Assembly (NCBI GenBank): GCA_034430255.1
Contig: DAOUEU010000100.1
Location: 1 to 30,590 of the forward strand
From: DATKYK01 sp034430255
GTDB lineage: Bacteria > Chloroflexota > Dehalococcoidia > E44-bin15
Direction of reading: 5' to 3'
DNA length: 30,590 nucleotides
Part shown: one piece after another, positions 14,236 to 22,409 of the stretch
Layout of the letters: each line of letters begins with the position of its first letter
How positions within the stretch are numbered: position 1 is the stretch's first letter
Made by a program: the position numbers and the translations under genes
The notes under the pieces: model-generated
Told to the model about the DNA's origin: nothing
Databases searched by the model: none
What the model saw: only the letters and a program-made list of their open reading frames with translations

Positions 14236-14724
14236 TCAATGCTGGCCCTTCCTTATTAAGCCAATGGCCTTATCCACGGCATCCACCGGATTTTGAGCCA
14301 CGATTATGGATTTTTCAGCCACGCCTCCCCGTGTTAGTGACCAGGTGCCCAATCCGATAACCGGGATGTCGCTTTGCAGTGCATAGGCGATCTCGGAAAG
14401 GGTTCCATATCTGCCGCCGATGGCGATCACTGCCTGACCCGACTTGGCGACGATAGCATTTCTGGTATAGCCCATGCCGGTGACGATGGGGATTCGAACA
14501 TGGGGATTGGCATCTTTTCGGCTGTTCCCTGGTAGGATGCCAATGGTAATACCACCTTGGGAGTAGGCTCCCCGACATGCTGCCTCCATCACCCCCTGGA
14601 GACCGCCGCAGATCAGGGTGGCGCCGCGCCTTGCCAGCTCCCGCCCCACCTCCTCGGCGAGCTTGGTCTCTTCTGCGGAGCAATCGCTTGCGCCTATTAC
14701 CGTAACGAATAACCCTGGTTCCAT
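14236..14724 (-). CDS. TIGR00725/LOG-like nucleotide-binding protein
   Basis: A 162-residue single-domain Rossmann-like protein related to the LOG/lysine-decarboxylase-like family. It has the conserved LICGGLQGVMEAACRGA (37-53), TRN at 88-90 and IGGRYGTLSEIAYAL (102-116). The GGxGT-x-x-E core binds nucleoside phosphates in LOG proteins, which release cytokinin bases from their monophosphates. The shorter TIGR00725 branch has no firmly assigned substrate. The PGGxGTxxE signature is replaced by GGRYGTLSE, as is usual for this branch. The ATG has an AGGAGG-like site (GGAGGCCTC region). It stands between eno and pth, possibly alone. I am confident of the fold but not of the reaction. Confidence 0.85.
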   Translation of the reverse strand: MEPGLFVTVIGASDCSAEETKLAEEVGRELARRGATLICGGLQGVMEAACRGAYSQGGITIGILPGNSRKDANPHVRIPIVTGMGYTRNAIVAKSGQAVIAIGGRYGTLSEIAYALQSDIPVIGLGTWSLTRGGVAEKSIIVAQNPVDAVDKAIGLIRKGQH

Positions 14725-14801
14725 CTAAAGAGGCCTCCTACAATAGGCTAAAGGGGATTATAGCACCCTGGGTTGAATTGCCGCAATAGAGGGGAGATGC
14801 T

Positions 14802-15368
14802 TTAATTATAGCGATTCATCGCCGCCTCAATCCCCTCAGTTAGTATGCAGAGTATGGCATCGGCGGCCCGGGCAAAGGCTTCCCCTGCGATGTCCTTCTC
14901 CTCAGCGCTGAAATCGCTCAGCACGTAGGATACCTCATCGCCATCGGGGCGGCCGATGCCGACACGAATTCTGTGGAACTCCTCGCTTCCCAGGGAGGTT
15001 ATGATGGATGCGACGCCCTTATGCCCCGCTGCACCGCCGCGCTGGCGGATACGCAGTTTACCCAGTGGCAGGTCCAGGTCGTCGTAGATGACAATGAGGT
15101 TATCCAGCGATATCTCGAAGCGGCGCACCAGCTGGACCACCGCCGCCCCGCTGTTGTTCATGTATGTTCGGGGCTTGGCCAGTATCAGCGGCGTACCGGC
15201 AACCTCGCCCATCCCGTATTTGGCCTTAAGTGCTTTGAGCCTTAACCTTCGTTCTTTAATAGGTATGCGGTGCTGACTCGCGAAGTAATCGAGGCACTGG
15301 AACCCCACGTTATGGCGGTTACCGGCATAGCTCTTCCCCGGATTTCCCAGCCCGACGATCAGTTTCAT
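14802..15368 (-). CDS. pth: Peptidyl-tRNA hydrolase
   Basis: Pth frees tRNA from peptidyl-tRNAs dropped by ribosomes. The 188-residue length is typical. The N-terminus MKLIVGLGNPGKSYAGNRHNVG carries Asn9 and catalytic His19. YMNNSG (69-74) holds the substrate-binding Asn, Asp96 is in IYDDLDLPLGKLRIR, and GGAAGHKG (111-118) replaces the commoner GGHxGHNG. The ATG start is given by the conserved N-terminus. It lies 144 bases downstream of the flavodoxin gene on the same strand. The gap holds a small AT-flanked inverted repeat but no clear promoter. Confidence 0.98.
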   Translation of the reverse strand: MKLIVGLGNPGKSYAGNRHNVGFQCLDYFASQHRIPIKERRLRLKALKAKYGMGEVAGTPLILAKPRTYMNNSGAAVVQLVRRFEISLDNLIVIYDDLDLPLGKLRIRQRGGAAGHKGVASIITSLGSEEFHRIRVGIGRPDGDEVSYVLSDFSAEEKDIAGEAFARAADAILCILTEGIEAAMNRYN

Positions 15369-15512
15369 AGTCTTAATTAGAGCTTTACTCCTTGAAGCTG
15401 ATGCGCACCCCTTTGCCTGATTTTAACGTTTGCTAAAAAACCCGCGAGGACGTCTTTTTACAGGCTTAGGCCCATCAAGTTCAAATATGCAAAGAATGTC
15501 AGTGCACATAAT

Positions 15513-15950
15513 TTAGATGGTGGCCAGCCTCTTGCCCATCTCACGCAGCTCGGCGAGGATCTCGGGGGTGGCCTGGCCCGGAGCCATGATGCCTTCACCG
15601 CTCTTCCTCAGTTTATATGCGGAACATATGCCATCGAGGACATCGAGGGCTTTCCTCTTTCCCATCCCGCTACTGGTGAAGGTGCAGTAGGGCTTGTCGG
15701 TGGTCTTGTCCTGGCACTGAATGAGGGTGCGATCGAAAAAGTCCTTGAGGCCTCCGGATATGTAGGCGAAGTTTGTTGAAGTGCCAAAGGCCACCGCATC
15801 GCAGCTAATGAGGTCCTCGGCGGTAGCATCGAAGGCCCGCTTAAGGGCGACCTCCGTTCCTTCCACCGACCGTGCCCCTTCTGCAACTGCCTGCGCCATC
15901 TCCTCTGTGTTCCCGCTCTGTGAATGGTAAACGATCAATACCCTTGCCAT
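15513..15950 (-). CDS. Flavodoxin family protein
   Basis: A 145-residue single flavodoxin-like domain. The FMN phosphate loop is SQSGNTEE (10-17), following strand VLIVYH. The second loop, AVAFGTSTNFAYISGGLKDFFDR, matches the WrbA/flavodoxin layout with an aromatic residue near the isoalloxazine. It would be a low-potential one- or two-electron carrier, or an NAD(P)H-dependent FMN reductase, in the cytoplasm. The start is 15 bases after the ligA stop, so the two are in one transcript. In an anaerobe with radical SAM enzymes, a flavodoxin is a natural electron donor, but no partner is proven here. Confidence 0.88.
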   Translation of the reverse strand: MARVLIVYHSQSGNTEEMAQAVAEGARSVEGTEVALKRAFDATAEDLISCDAVAFGTSTNFAYISGGLKDFFDRTLIQCQDKTTDKPYCTFTSSGMGKRKALDVLDGICSAYKLRKSGEGIMAPGQATPEILAELREMGKRLATI

Positions 15951-15965
15951 TTTCTACTCCTTTAT

Positions 15966-17993
15966 TTATTTGCTCTCCTCGAGTAGGTGACGAAATTCAT
16001 CCTCGCTAAGCAGCCTGGTGCCCAGGGAACGCGCCCTCTCCAGCTTCGAGCCCGGCTCGGCCCCTGCTACCACGTCGGTTGTCTTTCGGGTGACGCTCGA
16101 GCCCACGCTGCCGCCGAGCTCCCTTATACGTGCCTCGGCCTCACCCCGGGGCAGCGCCTCCAGCCTGCCGGTGAGCACGAACTCTCGGCCAGCCAGTGGC
16201 AGCTCGCCTGTGGTTTTCCTTTCCTGCTCAAGCCTGACCCCGGCACGCCTCAGCTCGTCGATAATGCGGCGGTTGGCATCCTGGTGGAAAAAGGCACGTG
16301 TGCTCTCGGCGACCTTGGGGCCAACGGTAGGCACCTTAAGGAGATCATCGATAGAGGCGTTGGCCAGCTTGTCCATGCTACCGAAGTGGCCGGCGAGGAG
16401 CTCCGCAGTCTCGGAACCGACATGCCTGATGCCCAGAGCGAAGATTACCCTTGCAAGAGGGCGCTCCTTGCTCGTATCGATGGCCTCGAGTAAATTCTGG
16501 ACGCTCTTCTCCCCCATCCTCTCCAGGTCTATCAGGTCTTGCTGGCGAAGTGAGTAGAGATCGGCGACATTATTAACCAGACCTTCTTTAAGCAGGGCGG
16601 CAGCCAGCTTTTCCCCTATTCCGTCGATGTCCATGGCGCCGCGAGAGACGAAGTGGGTGAGGAGTTCATATATCTGGGCGGGACAGGTGGCGTTGGTACA
16701 CCGCGTCATCACCTCTCCCTCCGGCTTGACCACCTCGACGCCGCAAACGGGGCATCGGGAGGGCATCACGAAGAGCCTTTCCTGACCGCTTCGCCTGGAT
16801 AAAACGGGAGCGACCACCTCGGGGATGACCTCGCCGGCGCGCTGCACCACCACCGTGTCGCCAATGCGAATGTCCTTACGCCGGATATCCTCCTCGTTGT
16901 GGAGTGCTGCCCGCTTGATGGTGACACCGCCAACTGATACCGGCTCCAGGATGGCATAAGGGTTGAGGCTACCCGTTCGCCCCACATTAATGCCGATATC
17001 TAGTAGCCGGGTAGTGGCCTGAATAGCGGGGAACTTATAGGCCACTGCCCAGCGGGGGTCGTGACCCACCGTACCCAATTCTCGCTGAAGCTCTAATGAG
17101 TTTACCTTAATCACAATGCCATCGGCATCAAATTCCAGGTTCTCTCTCTCCTTAACCCAGCGCAGATAGTAGTTATCCGCACCGCTAATATCGGAAACAT
17201 GAGTATTATATGGGTTTATCTTAAATCCCATTGACTTGAGATACTCCATGGTTTCCCAGTGAGTTGGGGGCATTTCTCGCTCGCCTGCCCTTTCCCCTTC
17301 GGAATATCCCAGGCCATAGATATAGATGTCCAGGGGGCGCTTCGCCGTAACCCGTGGGTCTAGCTGACGTACCGAGCCGGCGGCGGCATTTCTGGGGTTG
17401 GCAAAAAGGGGCTGGCCCTCCTCTGCCCGCTCCCGGTTCAGTCTTTCGAAGCCAGACTTGGGGAGATAGACCTCACCCCTGACCTCAAATTTACGCGGGG
17501 CACCTTTGGGGACGGTGAGGGGGATGCTCTTAATGGTCTTAAGGTTCTGGGTGATATCCTCGCCTCTATAGCCATCGCCCCGCGTTGCTCCGGTAGTAAA
17601 GCGGCCATCGGTATACGTCAGGGCAACGGCAAGCCCGTCGAGCTTGAGCTCACAGACGAAGTCCATCTCACGCCCCGGCACCAGGTTTGAGATTCTCTTG
17701 TGCCAGCCGAGCAGCTCTTCGGAAGAGAAGACATTGGCTAGGCTCAACAGCGGCACGCGGTGCTCCACCGCACCGAAGGCCTCGAGGGGGGCAGCGCCTA
17801 CCCGCTGTGTCGGCGACTCAGGGGTGATAAGATCGGGGTACTCCTCCTCCAGCTCTCTCAGCTCCGCCATCAGCGCGTCATACTCGGAATCCGAGATCTC
17901 AGGGCTGTCGAGCACGTAGTAGCGGTGGTTGTGGTAGTTGATCTGTTCGCGGAGCTCCGCGATCCTCTCTTTAGCCCGTTCGATATCAGCCAC
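15966..17993 (-). CDS. ligA: NAD-dependent DNA ligase LigA
   Basis: LigA seals DNA nicks using NAD. The 675 residues show all the domains. Domain Ia (about 1-65) has YYVLDSPEISDSEYD, and the adenylation domain has the AMP-accepting Lys117 in CELKLDGLA. An OB fold follows. A four-cysteine zinc finger contains CPVCGVEV and CTNATCPAQ (about 410-435), then helix-hairpin-helix repeats (FALGIRHVGSETAELL), and a C-terminal BRCT domain (about 595-675, LAGREFVLTGRLEALPRGEAE). The start is GTG at 17993, giving the expected N-terminus (MADIERAKERI). Sixteen bases separate it from serA upstream and 15 from the flavodoxin downstream, so it is mid-operon. Confidence 0.99.
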   Translation of the reverse strand: MADIERAKERIAELREQINYHNHRYYVLDSPEISDSEYDALMAELRELEEEYPDLITPESPTQRVGAAPLEAFGAVEHRVPLLSLANVFSSEELLGWHKRISNLVPGREMDFVCELKLDGLAVALTYTDGRFTTGATRGDGYRGEDITQNLKTIKSIPLTVPKGAPRKFEVRGEVYLPKSGFERLNRERAEEGQPLFANPRNAAAGSVRQLDPRVTAKRPLDIYIYGLGYSEGERAGEREMPPTHWETMEYLKSMGFKINPYNTHVSDISGADNYYLRWVKERENLEFDADGIVIKVNSLELQRELGTVGHDPRWAVAYKFPAIQATTRLLDIGINVGRTGSLNPYAILEPVSVGGVTIKRAALHNEEDIRRKDIRIGDTVVVQRAGEVIPEVVAPVLSRRSGQERLFVMPSRCPVCGVEVVKPEGEVMTRCTNATCPAQIYELLTHFVSRGAMDIDGIGEKLAAALLKEGLVNNVADLYSLRQQDLIDLERMGEKSVQNLLEAIDTSKERPLARVIFALGIRHVGSETAELLAGHFGSMDKLANASIDDLLKVPTVGPKVAESTRAFFHQDANRRIIDELRRAGVRLEQERKTTGELPLAGREFVLTGRLEALPRGEAEARIRELGGSVGSSVTRKTTDVVAGAEPGSKLERARSLGTRLLSEDEFRHLLEESK

Positions 17994-18009
17994 GCTGGCT
18001 ATCCCCCGG

Positions 18010-19584
18010 TCAAAGCTTCACCAGCTTCATTGTGTAGATTTCGGATAGCGATTGAAGCTTGAGCAGCAGTTTTTCGTCAACAGGCTGATCGAGCTCGAGC
18101 ACCAGAAGCGCCCGACCTCGAGGCTCCAGTCGACCCAGCTGCATCGAACTGATGTTGATATCAGCGTCACCCAATATCGTGCCTACCGCTCCGATAAGCC
18201 CGGGGCGGTCGCGATGATCGCTAAGCAGAAAATAACCCCCCCTCGGTACGACATCAATCCAGTAGCTGTTAACCCTCACGAGGTGAGGCTCACCCCTCAT
18301 CACCGTGCCCGCTACCGTGACTGTCCCGGTGCTGGTGGTCACTTCGAGGGTTATAAGGTTTCCATAATTTTCGCAGTTGATATCTTTTTGCTCGGTGATC
18401 TTCAGCCCGCGCCGTTGTGCGATGATATTGGCGTTTACCAGGTTAACCCGCTCCTCGCTGATGGTTTCTAGCAGGCCGCCTAGGACTGCTGCCTTTAACG
18501 CCGTTGTATCGTGGTTAGCGATCTCCCCTTCATACTTGATGCTGATGGTGCTTATCTGCCCTTCACCCAGCTGATAGAGCAGACGGCCTATCAGCTGAGC
18601 GACGCTCAGGAACGGTCCGACCACGGCAAGCGTCTCCGGTGAGATCAGTGGGGTATTCACTGCATACCTGGCAGGCTGGCCGTGTAGCACCGCGATTATC
18701 TGCTCCGCCACATCCAGGGCTGCGCCTGCCTGGGCCTCGGCGGTGGATGCCGCCAGGTGCGGGGTGACTAGAATCTTATCGCTCTTAAAGAGGATGCTAT
18801 CCTTTGCCGGCTCCTCAGTAAAGACATCGATGGCTGCGCCTGCTGCCGCCCCTTCCTCAACAGCCTTATAAAGCGCCTCTTCATCGATGACACCCCCGCG
18901 GGCACAATTGATTATGCGCACAGTTGGCTTGACCATCGCCAGTTCCTTGGCGCCAATTAGCCTCCTGGTTATCTTGGTGAGCGGGGTGTGTATGGTGATA
19001 AAGTCAGATTCTTTAAGGAGAACCTCAAGGGAGACCAGATCCGCCCCAAGATTTTGTGCGTATTCGGTAGATACAAAGGGGTCATAGGCGATAAGGCGCA
19101 TCTGAAACCCGCTGGCGCGCCGTGCAACCTCGGAGCCTACATTACCTAATCCAATGATGCCCAGAGTCTTATTCCGCAGTTCAGTGCCTAGAAAATCCTG
19201 ACGGCGCCAGTCCCCTGACTTGAGTCTCACGTTTGCCTGGGGGATGTGTCGCGCCAGGGCGAGCATCATGGCGATGGTATGCTCCGCAGCCGAGATGGTA
19301 TTACCCGTGGGGGCATTTACCACCACGATGCCCTTCCTCGTTGCCGCCTCTATATCGATATTGTCTACCCCCACACCAGCACGACCGATGACCTGGAGCT
19401 TATGTCCCGCCTCGATGATCTCCGCTGAGACCTTGGTCTCGCTCCTTACCACGATGGCATCATAATCACCAATGGCGGCGATAAGCTCATCGTGACCCAG
19501 CCTCAGCCTGACATCCACCTCGGCATGGGCGCGAAGCGCTTCGATGCCCTCCTGAGCGATGGGGTCAGCGATTAATACCTTCAT
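18010..19584 (-). CDS. serA: D-3-phosphoglycerate dehydrogenase
   Basis: SerA oxidises 3-phosphoglycerate to 3-phosphohydroxypyruvate, the first step of serine synthesis. The 524-residue long form has a substrate/NAD core with GLGNVG at 145-150 and Asp168 for the ribose. The catalytic residues are Arg229 (CARGGVIDEEAL), Glu258 (EEPA) and His276 (TPHLAAS). An allosteric-substrate-binding domain spans about 320-445 and an ACT domain about 450-524 (YFLLSDHRDRPGLIGAVG), so serine inhibition is likely. It follows the class V aminotransferase and a 91-residue unknown. It starts 58 bases after the latter and continues into ligA. The shared operon is headed by the promoter and dyad at 21032-21083. 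Confidence 0.98.
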   Translation of the reverse strand: MKVLIADPIAQEGIEALRAHAEVDVRLRLGHDELIAAIGDYDAIVVRSETKVSAEIIEAGHKLQVIGRAGVGVDNIDIEAATRKGIVVVNAPTGNTISAAEHTIAMMLALARHIPQANVRLKSGDWRRQDFLGTELRNKTLGIIGLGNVGSEVARRASGFQMRLIAYDPFVSTEYAQNLGADLVSLEVLLKESDFITIHTPLTKITRRLIGAKELAMVKPTVRIINCARGGVIDEEALYKAVEEGAAAGAAIDVFTEEPAKDSILFKSDKILVTPHLAASTAEAQAGAALDVAEQIIAVLHGQPARYAVNTPLISPETLAVVGPFLSVAQLIGRLLYQLGEGQISTISIKYEGEIANHDTTALKAAVLGGLLETISEERVNLVNANIIAQRRGLKITEQKDINCENYGNLITLEVTTSTGTVTVAGTVMRGEPHLVRVNSYWIDVVPRGGYFLLSDHRDRPGLIGAVGTILGDADINISSMQLGRLEPRGRALLVLELDQPVDEKLLLKLQSLSEIYTMKLVKL

Positions 19585-19642
19585 TTTTTCGCCCTTCGTG
19601 TACCTTTCCCGGTTTAACCTGCCTTTAATCGATTACTCGCAT

Positions 19643-19918
19643 CTACGGTAAAATTTTATCGGATAGGAATTTATTAACTGCCTCAGATACCTCCTCCTTG
19701 GAGCACTTCACCCGCCACATCCCCTGGGGGAGGTTGATCTTTAGCCACTTGCGGTACCATTGATCACGGATGCCTTTGCTGATAACGAGGACGAAATCCC
19801 CGCTCCTGGGGTCTTGGGATATTTCAATGAGACCCCTATTCTCTAACCCCCGCATTCCCAACCGGGACACGACCCCGATCTCCTCGATCTCCATTTTAAT
19901 CACCCCTGGTAATCTCAC
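19643..19918 (-). CDS. Small conserved-looking protein in the serine operon, unknown
   Basis: I do not recognise this 91-residue protein. It starts with GTG at 19918, overlapping the aminotransferase stop (GTGA), which strongly supports a real, translationally coupled gene. The sequence is mixed alpha/beta and soluble, with no membrane segment and one cysteine (VKCSKEE). It has features such as VVSRLGMRGLENRGLIEIS and WYRKWLKINLPQGMWRVKC. The pattern could be a small winged-helix or a regulatory subunit, but that is guesswork. An internal ATG at residue 9 (MEIEEIGVV) is an alternative start. Placement between the aminotransferase and serA suggests a role in serine synthesis or its control (inference). 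Confidence 0.75.
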   Translation of the reverse strand: MRLPGVIKMEIEEIGVVSRLGMRGLENRGLIEISQDPRSGDFVLVISKGIRDQWYRKWLKINLPQGMWRVKCSKEEVSEAVNKFLSDKILP

Positions 19919-21000
19919 CCGGAGAAGCCTGCCTGGGGCAGGGCCGCCTTCAGCGCTTCCATAACCGCATCGATGTCCCCCTCGTTTACATAGCCGAGGT
20001 GACCGATGCGAAAGATCTTGCCGTCCAGCCGCTGCTGCCCTCCGGCGAGTACAGTATCATATTCCTCCCGCAGGATCTTGAGAAGCTTCTTGGAGTCGAG
20101 CCCCTCAGGCACCTTGACCGCTGTGATCGTGTTGGAGGCGCAGCTATCATCGGGGAACAGGGAGAGCCCCAGCGATTTCACCCCATCCCGCGCCCTAATG
20201 GCCACACGAGCATGGCGCGCTATAATGTTTTTAAGCCCCTCGCGCTGAAAAAGCTCCAATGCAGCATCGAGGGCGTAGAACGAAGAAACAGCCGGGGTCC
20301 ATGGGGTCTGCCCTTTCTCGAGAAAGCTCTTAGCCTTGGCGAAGTCCCAGTAGTATTTGGGCATCTTGGCTTGGGCCTGCGCCTGCCACGCCCGCTCGCT
20401 GACGCTGACCATCGCTAGCCCGGGAGGGGCCATCCACCCCTTCTGCGAGCCGGTAATCACCACATCGCACCCCCACTTGTCGGTGGGCAGGTCGATAGAG
20501 CCCAGGCCGCTGATGGCGTCAACTATGAGGAGCTTTTCGTACTCTCGGACTACCGCGCTTATCGCCTCCAGATCGCTGGTTACCCCGGTGGAGGTCTCAT
20601 TATGGGTCACCAGCACCGCCTTTATCCCGGCGTCCTGGGATAGCGCCCGGCGCACCTCCTGGGGGTTGACGGCGGTACCCCACTCGAAGTTGAGCCGCTC
20701 AACTTGAGCGCCGAATGTCTCGGCGATATCGGCAAAGCGGTCGCCAAAGGCTCCATTGGCCGCTGCCAACACCTTATCCCCAGGTGAAAGGGTGTTCACT
20801 ATGGCTGCCTCCATGCCTCCGGTTCCGGAGCAGGTGAGGAGAAATACGTCCCCTTTGGTCTGAAACATGGTTTTGAGGATGTCGGTTACCTTATGGATCA
20901 TCTCGGCGAACTGGGGCCCGCGATGATTGATCATCTGCCTGGTCATCGTCTGCAGGATTTCATCGGGTAGCGGGGTTGGACCGGGAATGCGTAACTGCAT
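19915..21000 (-). CDS. Class V aminotransferase (alanine-glyoxylate / serine-pyruvate type)
   Basis: A 361-residue PLP enzyme of the AGT/SPT/PucG group. It has the N-terminal IPGPTPLPDEI, the phosphate-binding SGTGGMEAA (58-66), Asp161 for the pyridine nitrogen (IVDAISGLGS) and Lys187 for the Schiff base (TGSQKGWMAPPG). Such enzymes transaminate serine, alanine or glyoxylate. Encoded just upstream of serA, it may take the place of SerC, transaminating phosphohydroxypyruvate, or work after dephosphorylation (inference). No serC or serB is visible here. The ATG start has a GGAGGT site and a promoter at 21032-21060. The 91-residue gene overlaps its stop by 4 bases. Confidence 0.95.
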   Translation of the reverse strand: MQLRIPGPTPLPDEILQTMTRQMINHRGPQFAEMIHKVTDILKTMFQTKGDVFLLTCSGTGGMEAAIVNTLSPGDKVLAAANGAFGDRFADIAETFGAQVERLNFEWGTAVNPQEVRRALSQDAGIKAVLVTHNETSTGVTSDLEAISAVVREYEKLLIVDAISGLGSIDLPTDKWGCDVVITGSQKGWMAPPGLAMVSVSERAWQAQAQAKMPKYYWDFAKAKSFLEKGQTPWTPAVSSFYALDAALELFQREGLKNIIARHARVAIRARDGVKSLGLSLFPDDSCASNTITAVKVPEGLDSKKLLKILREEYDTVLAGGQQRLDGKIFRIGHLGYVNEGDIDAVMEALKAALPQAGFSG

Positions 21001-21031
21001 GCTCTACCTCCATTTTCAGTGATTTTCCGAT

Positions 21032-21060
21032 ATTATATCCTGAATCGCTAACATAGGGAA
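21032..21060 (-). promoter_or_regulatory. Promoter of the aminotransferase/serA operon
   Basis: On the minus strand there is a perfect -10 TATAAT (plus 21032-21037) and, 17 bases upstream, a weak -35 TTCCCT (3/6). The -10 ends 31 bases before the ATG. The weak -35, touching the dyad at 21059-21083, is typical of a promoter that depends on or is blocked by a regulator. Confidence 0.45.
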
Positions 21061-21083
21061 GTAGGAAACATGTTTGCCTACTT
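21059..21083. promoter_or_regulatory. 25-base dyad, candidate operator of the serine operon
   Basis: The arms AAGTAGG (21059-21065) and CCTACTT (21077-21083) are exact reverse complements. Between them AAACATGTTT is itself palindromic, with one extra G. Total symmetry is 22 paired bases plus a central AT and one bulge. It overlaps the end of the -35 of the aminotransferase promoter and lies 59 bases before its ATG. No T-run follows on either strand, so a repressor or activator site is likelier than a terminator for tyrS. Confidence 0.55.
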
Positions 21084-21116
21084 TATTGTGGGGATGGGTG
21101 AGGGTACATGGGGAGC

Positions 21117-22343
21117 TCAGGTTTTCTTATCGGCATCGACGATTTTCACGTAGCGGCGTTTGCCAACCTTGATGATGCTGCCGTCTTTGATTATTACTTT
21201 CTCGCTGGCGACTCGCTTACCGTCAATCTCAACAGCCCCTTGGGCTAAAAGACGCTTTACCTCACCACGGCTCTTAGCAAGCTTCGCCTCACAAAGTAGA
21301 GAGACAAGATCATCCCTGCCCGCGCCAGCATCGGAGGAGTAGACCGCATGAACTGGTATCTTCTCAGGCGCTTCCTTCTTCTGCACTGTCTTCTCAAAGT
21401 GTTTCTCCGCATCCTGAGCTGCCTTCTTGTCGTGGAACTGCTCCACCAGCTCGCGGGCCAGTCGCTTCTTCAAGTCCATCGGGTTTACCGAGCCGCTAGC
21501 GATATCCTTTCGGTACTGGGCAAGCTCCTCATCGGGGATATCGGTGAGAAGCTCGAAGTAGTCCATCATGAGGCCGTCGGGGATGCTCATCACCTTGCCA
21601 TACATGTCATGTGGAGGCTCATCGATGGCGATGTAGTTCCCCAGGCTTTTGGACATCTTCATGCTGCCGTCGGTGCCCACAAGCAGAGGGACCAGGAAGA
21701 CCTGCTGCGGGGGTTGCCCCACCATCTGCTGAAGCTCCCGCCCCACCAGGCAATTGAACTTCTGGTCGGTGCCCCCGAACTCGACATCAGCCTCGATTTC
21801 GACGGAGTCGTGGGCCTGGAGCAGTGGGTAGAGAAACTCGGTGATGGCGATGGGGCGGCCTGAGGCATACCTTTTGGAGAAGTCGTCCCGCTGCAGCATC
21901 TGGGCCACGGTAAACTTGCTGGCAAGTCCAATGACTTCTGAGAGGCTGAACTTGCCAAACCATTCGCTCTGCCAGACCACCCTGGTCTTTTCCCGATCGA
22001 CTACCTTGAAGAACTGCTGCATATAGGTATCGGCATTGATGCGCACCTCATCGGGGGAGAGTATGGGGCGGGTCTGCGACTCGCCGCTGGGGTCGCCGAT
22101 CTGAGCGGTCCAGTCACCGACGATGAGGATGACCTGGTGCCCCAGTTCCTGAAACTGGCGCAGCTTCCTGAGCCCAACTACATGCCCCAGGTGGATGTCG
22201 GGACAGCTTGGGTCAAAGCCCTGCTTTAAGCGGAGCTTTCGACCTGAGTCCAGGAGCCTTTCTATCTCCTCTTCGATGATGATCTCGGCAACCCCTCGTT
22301 TCAGGAGATGCCTGAATTGCTCACTATCGCTTGTCTTCCCCAT
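21117..22343 (-). CDS. tyrS: Tyrosyl-tRNA synthetase
   Basis: A class I synthetase that charges tRNA-Tyr. The 408-residue form has the HIGH-type motif HLGH at 51-54 (DPSCPDIHLGHVVGLRK), KMSKS at 229-233 and the fingerprint FGGTDQKFNCLVGREL. A C-terminal S4 RNA-binding domain spans about 345-408 (AKSRGEVKRLLAQGAVEIDGK begins it). This is the longer TyrZ-like class. The ATG start is preceded by GGGGGAGG, but with an unusually long spacing of about 16 bases. It follows ribF by 66 AT-rich bases. I saw no T-box leader in that gap. Confidence 0.98.
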   Translation of the reverse strand: MGKTSDSEQFRHLLKRGVAEIIIEEEIERLLDSGRKLRLKQGFDPSCPDIHLGHVVGLRKLRQFQELGHQVILIVGDWTAQIGDPSGESQTRPILSPDEVRINADTYMQQFFKVVDREKTRVVWQSEWFGKFSLSEVIGLASKFTVAQMLQRDDFSKRYASGRPIAITEFLYPLLQAHDSVEIEADVEFGGTDQKFNCLVGRELQQMVGQPPQQVFLVPLLVGTDGSMKMSKSLGNYIAIDEPPHDMYGKVMSIPDGLMMDYFELLTDIPDEELAQYRKDIASGSVNPMDLKKRLARELVEQFHDKKAAQDAEKHFEKTVQKKEAPEKIPVHAVYSSDAGAGRDDLVSLLCEAKLAKSRGEVKRLLAQGAVEIDGKRVASEKVIIKDGSIIKVGKRRYVKIVDADKKT

Positions 22344-22409
22344 TGATTGTTCTTTTAATCCTCCCCCTAAAGCGTTTTAAAATTTTTAATGTTTTAAACG
22401 TCTGTCTGC

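Noticed and set aside
15420..15465. Terminator-like A-run/T-run with GC core between flavodoxin and pth
   Set aside because: The core does not form a stable stem on inspection; A and T runs pair only with each other.
15987..16557. Two overlapping plus-strand frames of 168 and 179 residues
   Set aside because: Both are antisense to the BRCT and helix-hairpin-helix part of ligA.
21348..21863. 171-residue plus-strand open frame
   Set aside because: It is antisense to tyrS and shows no family motif.
22344..22409. Possible T-box leader before tyrS
   Set aside because: The gap is only 66 bases, too short for a T-box.
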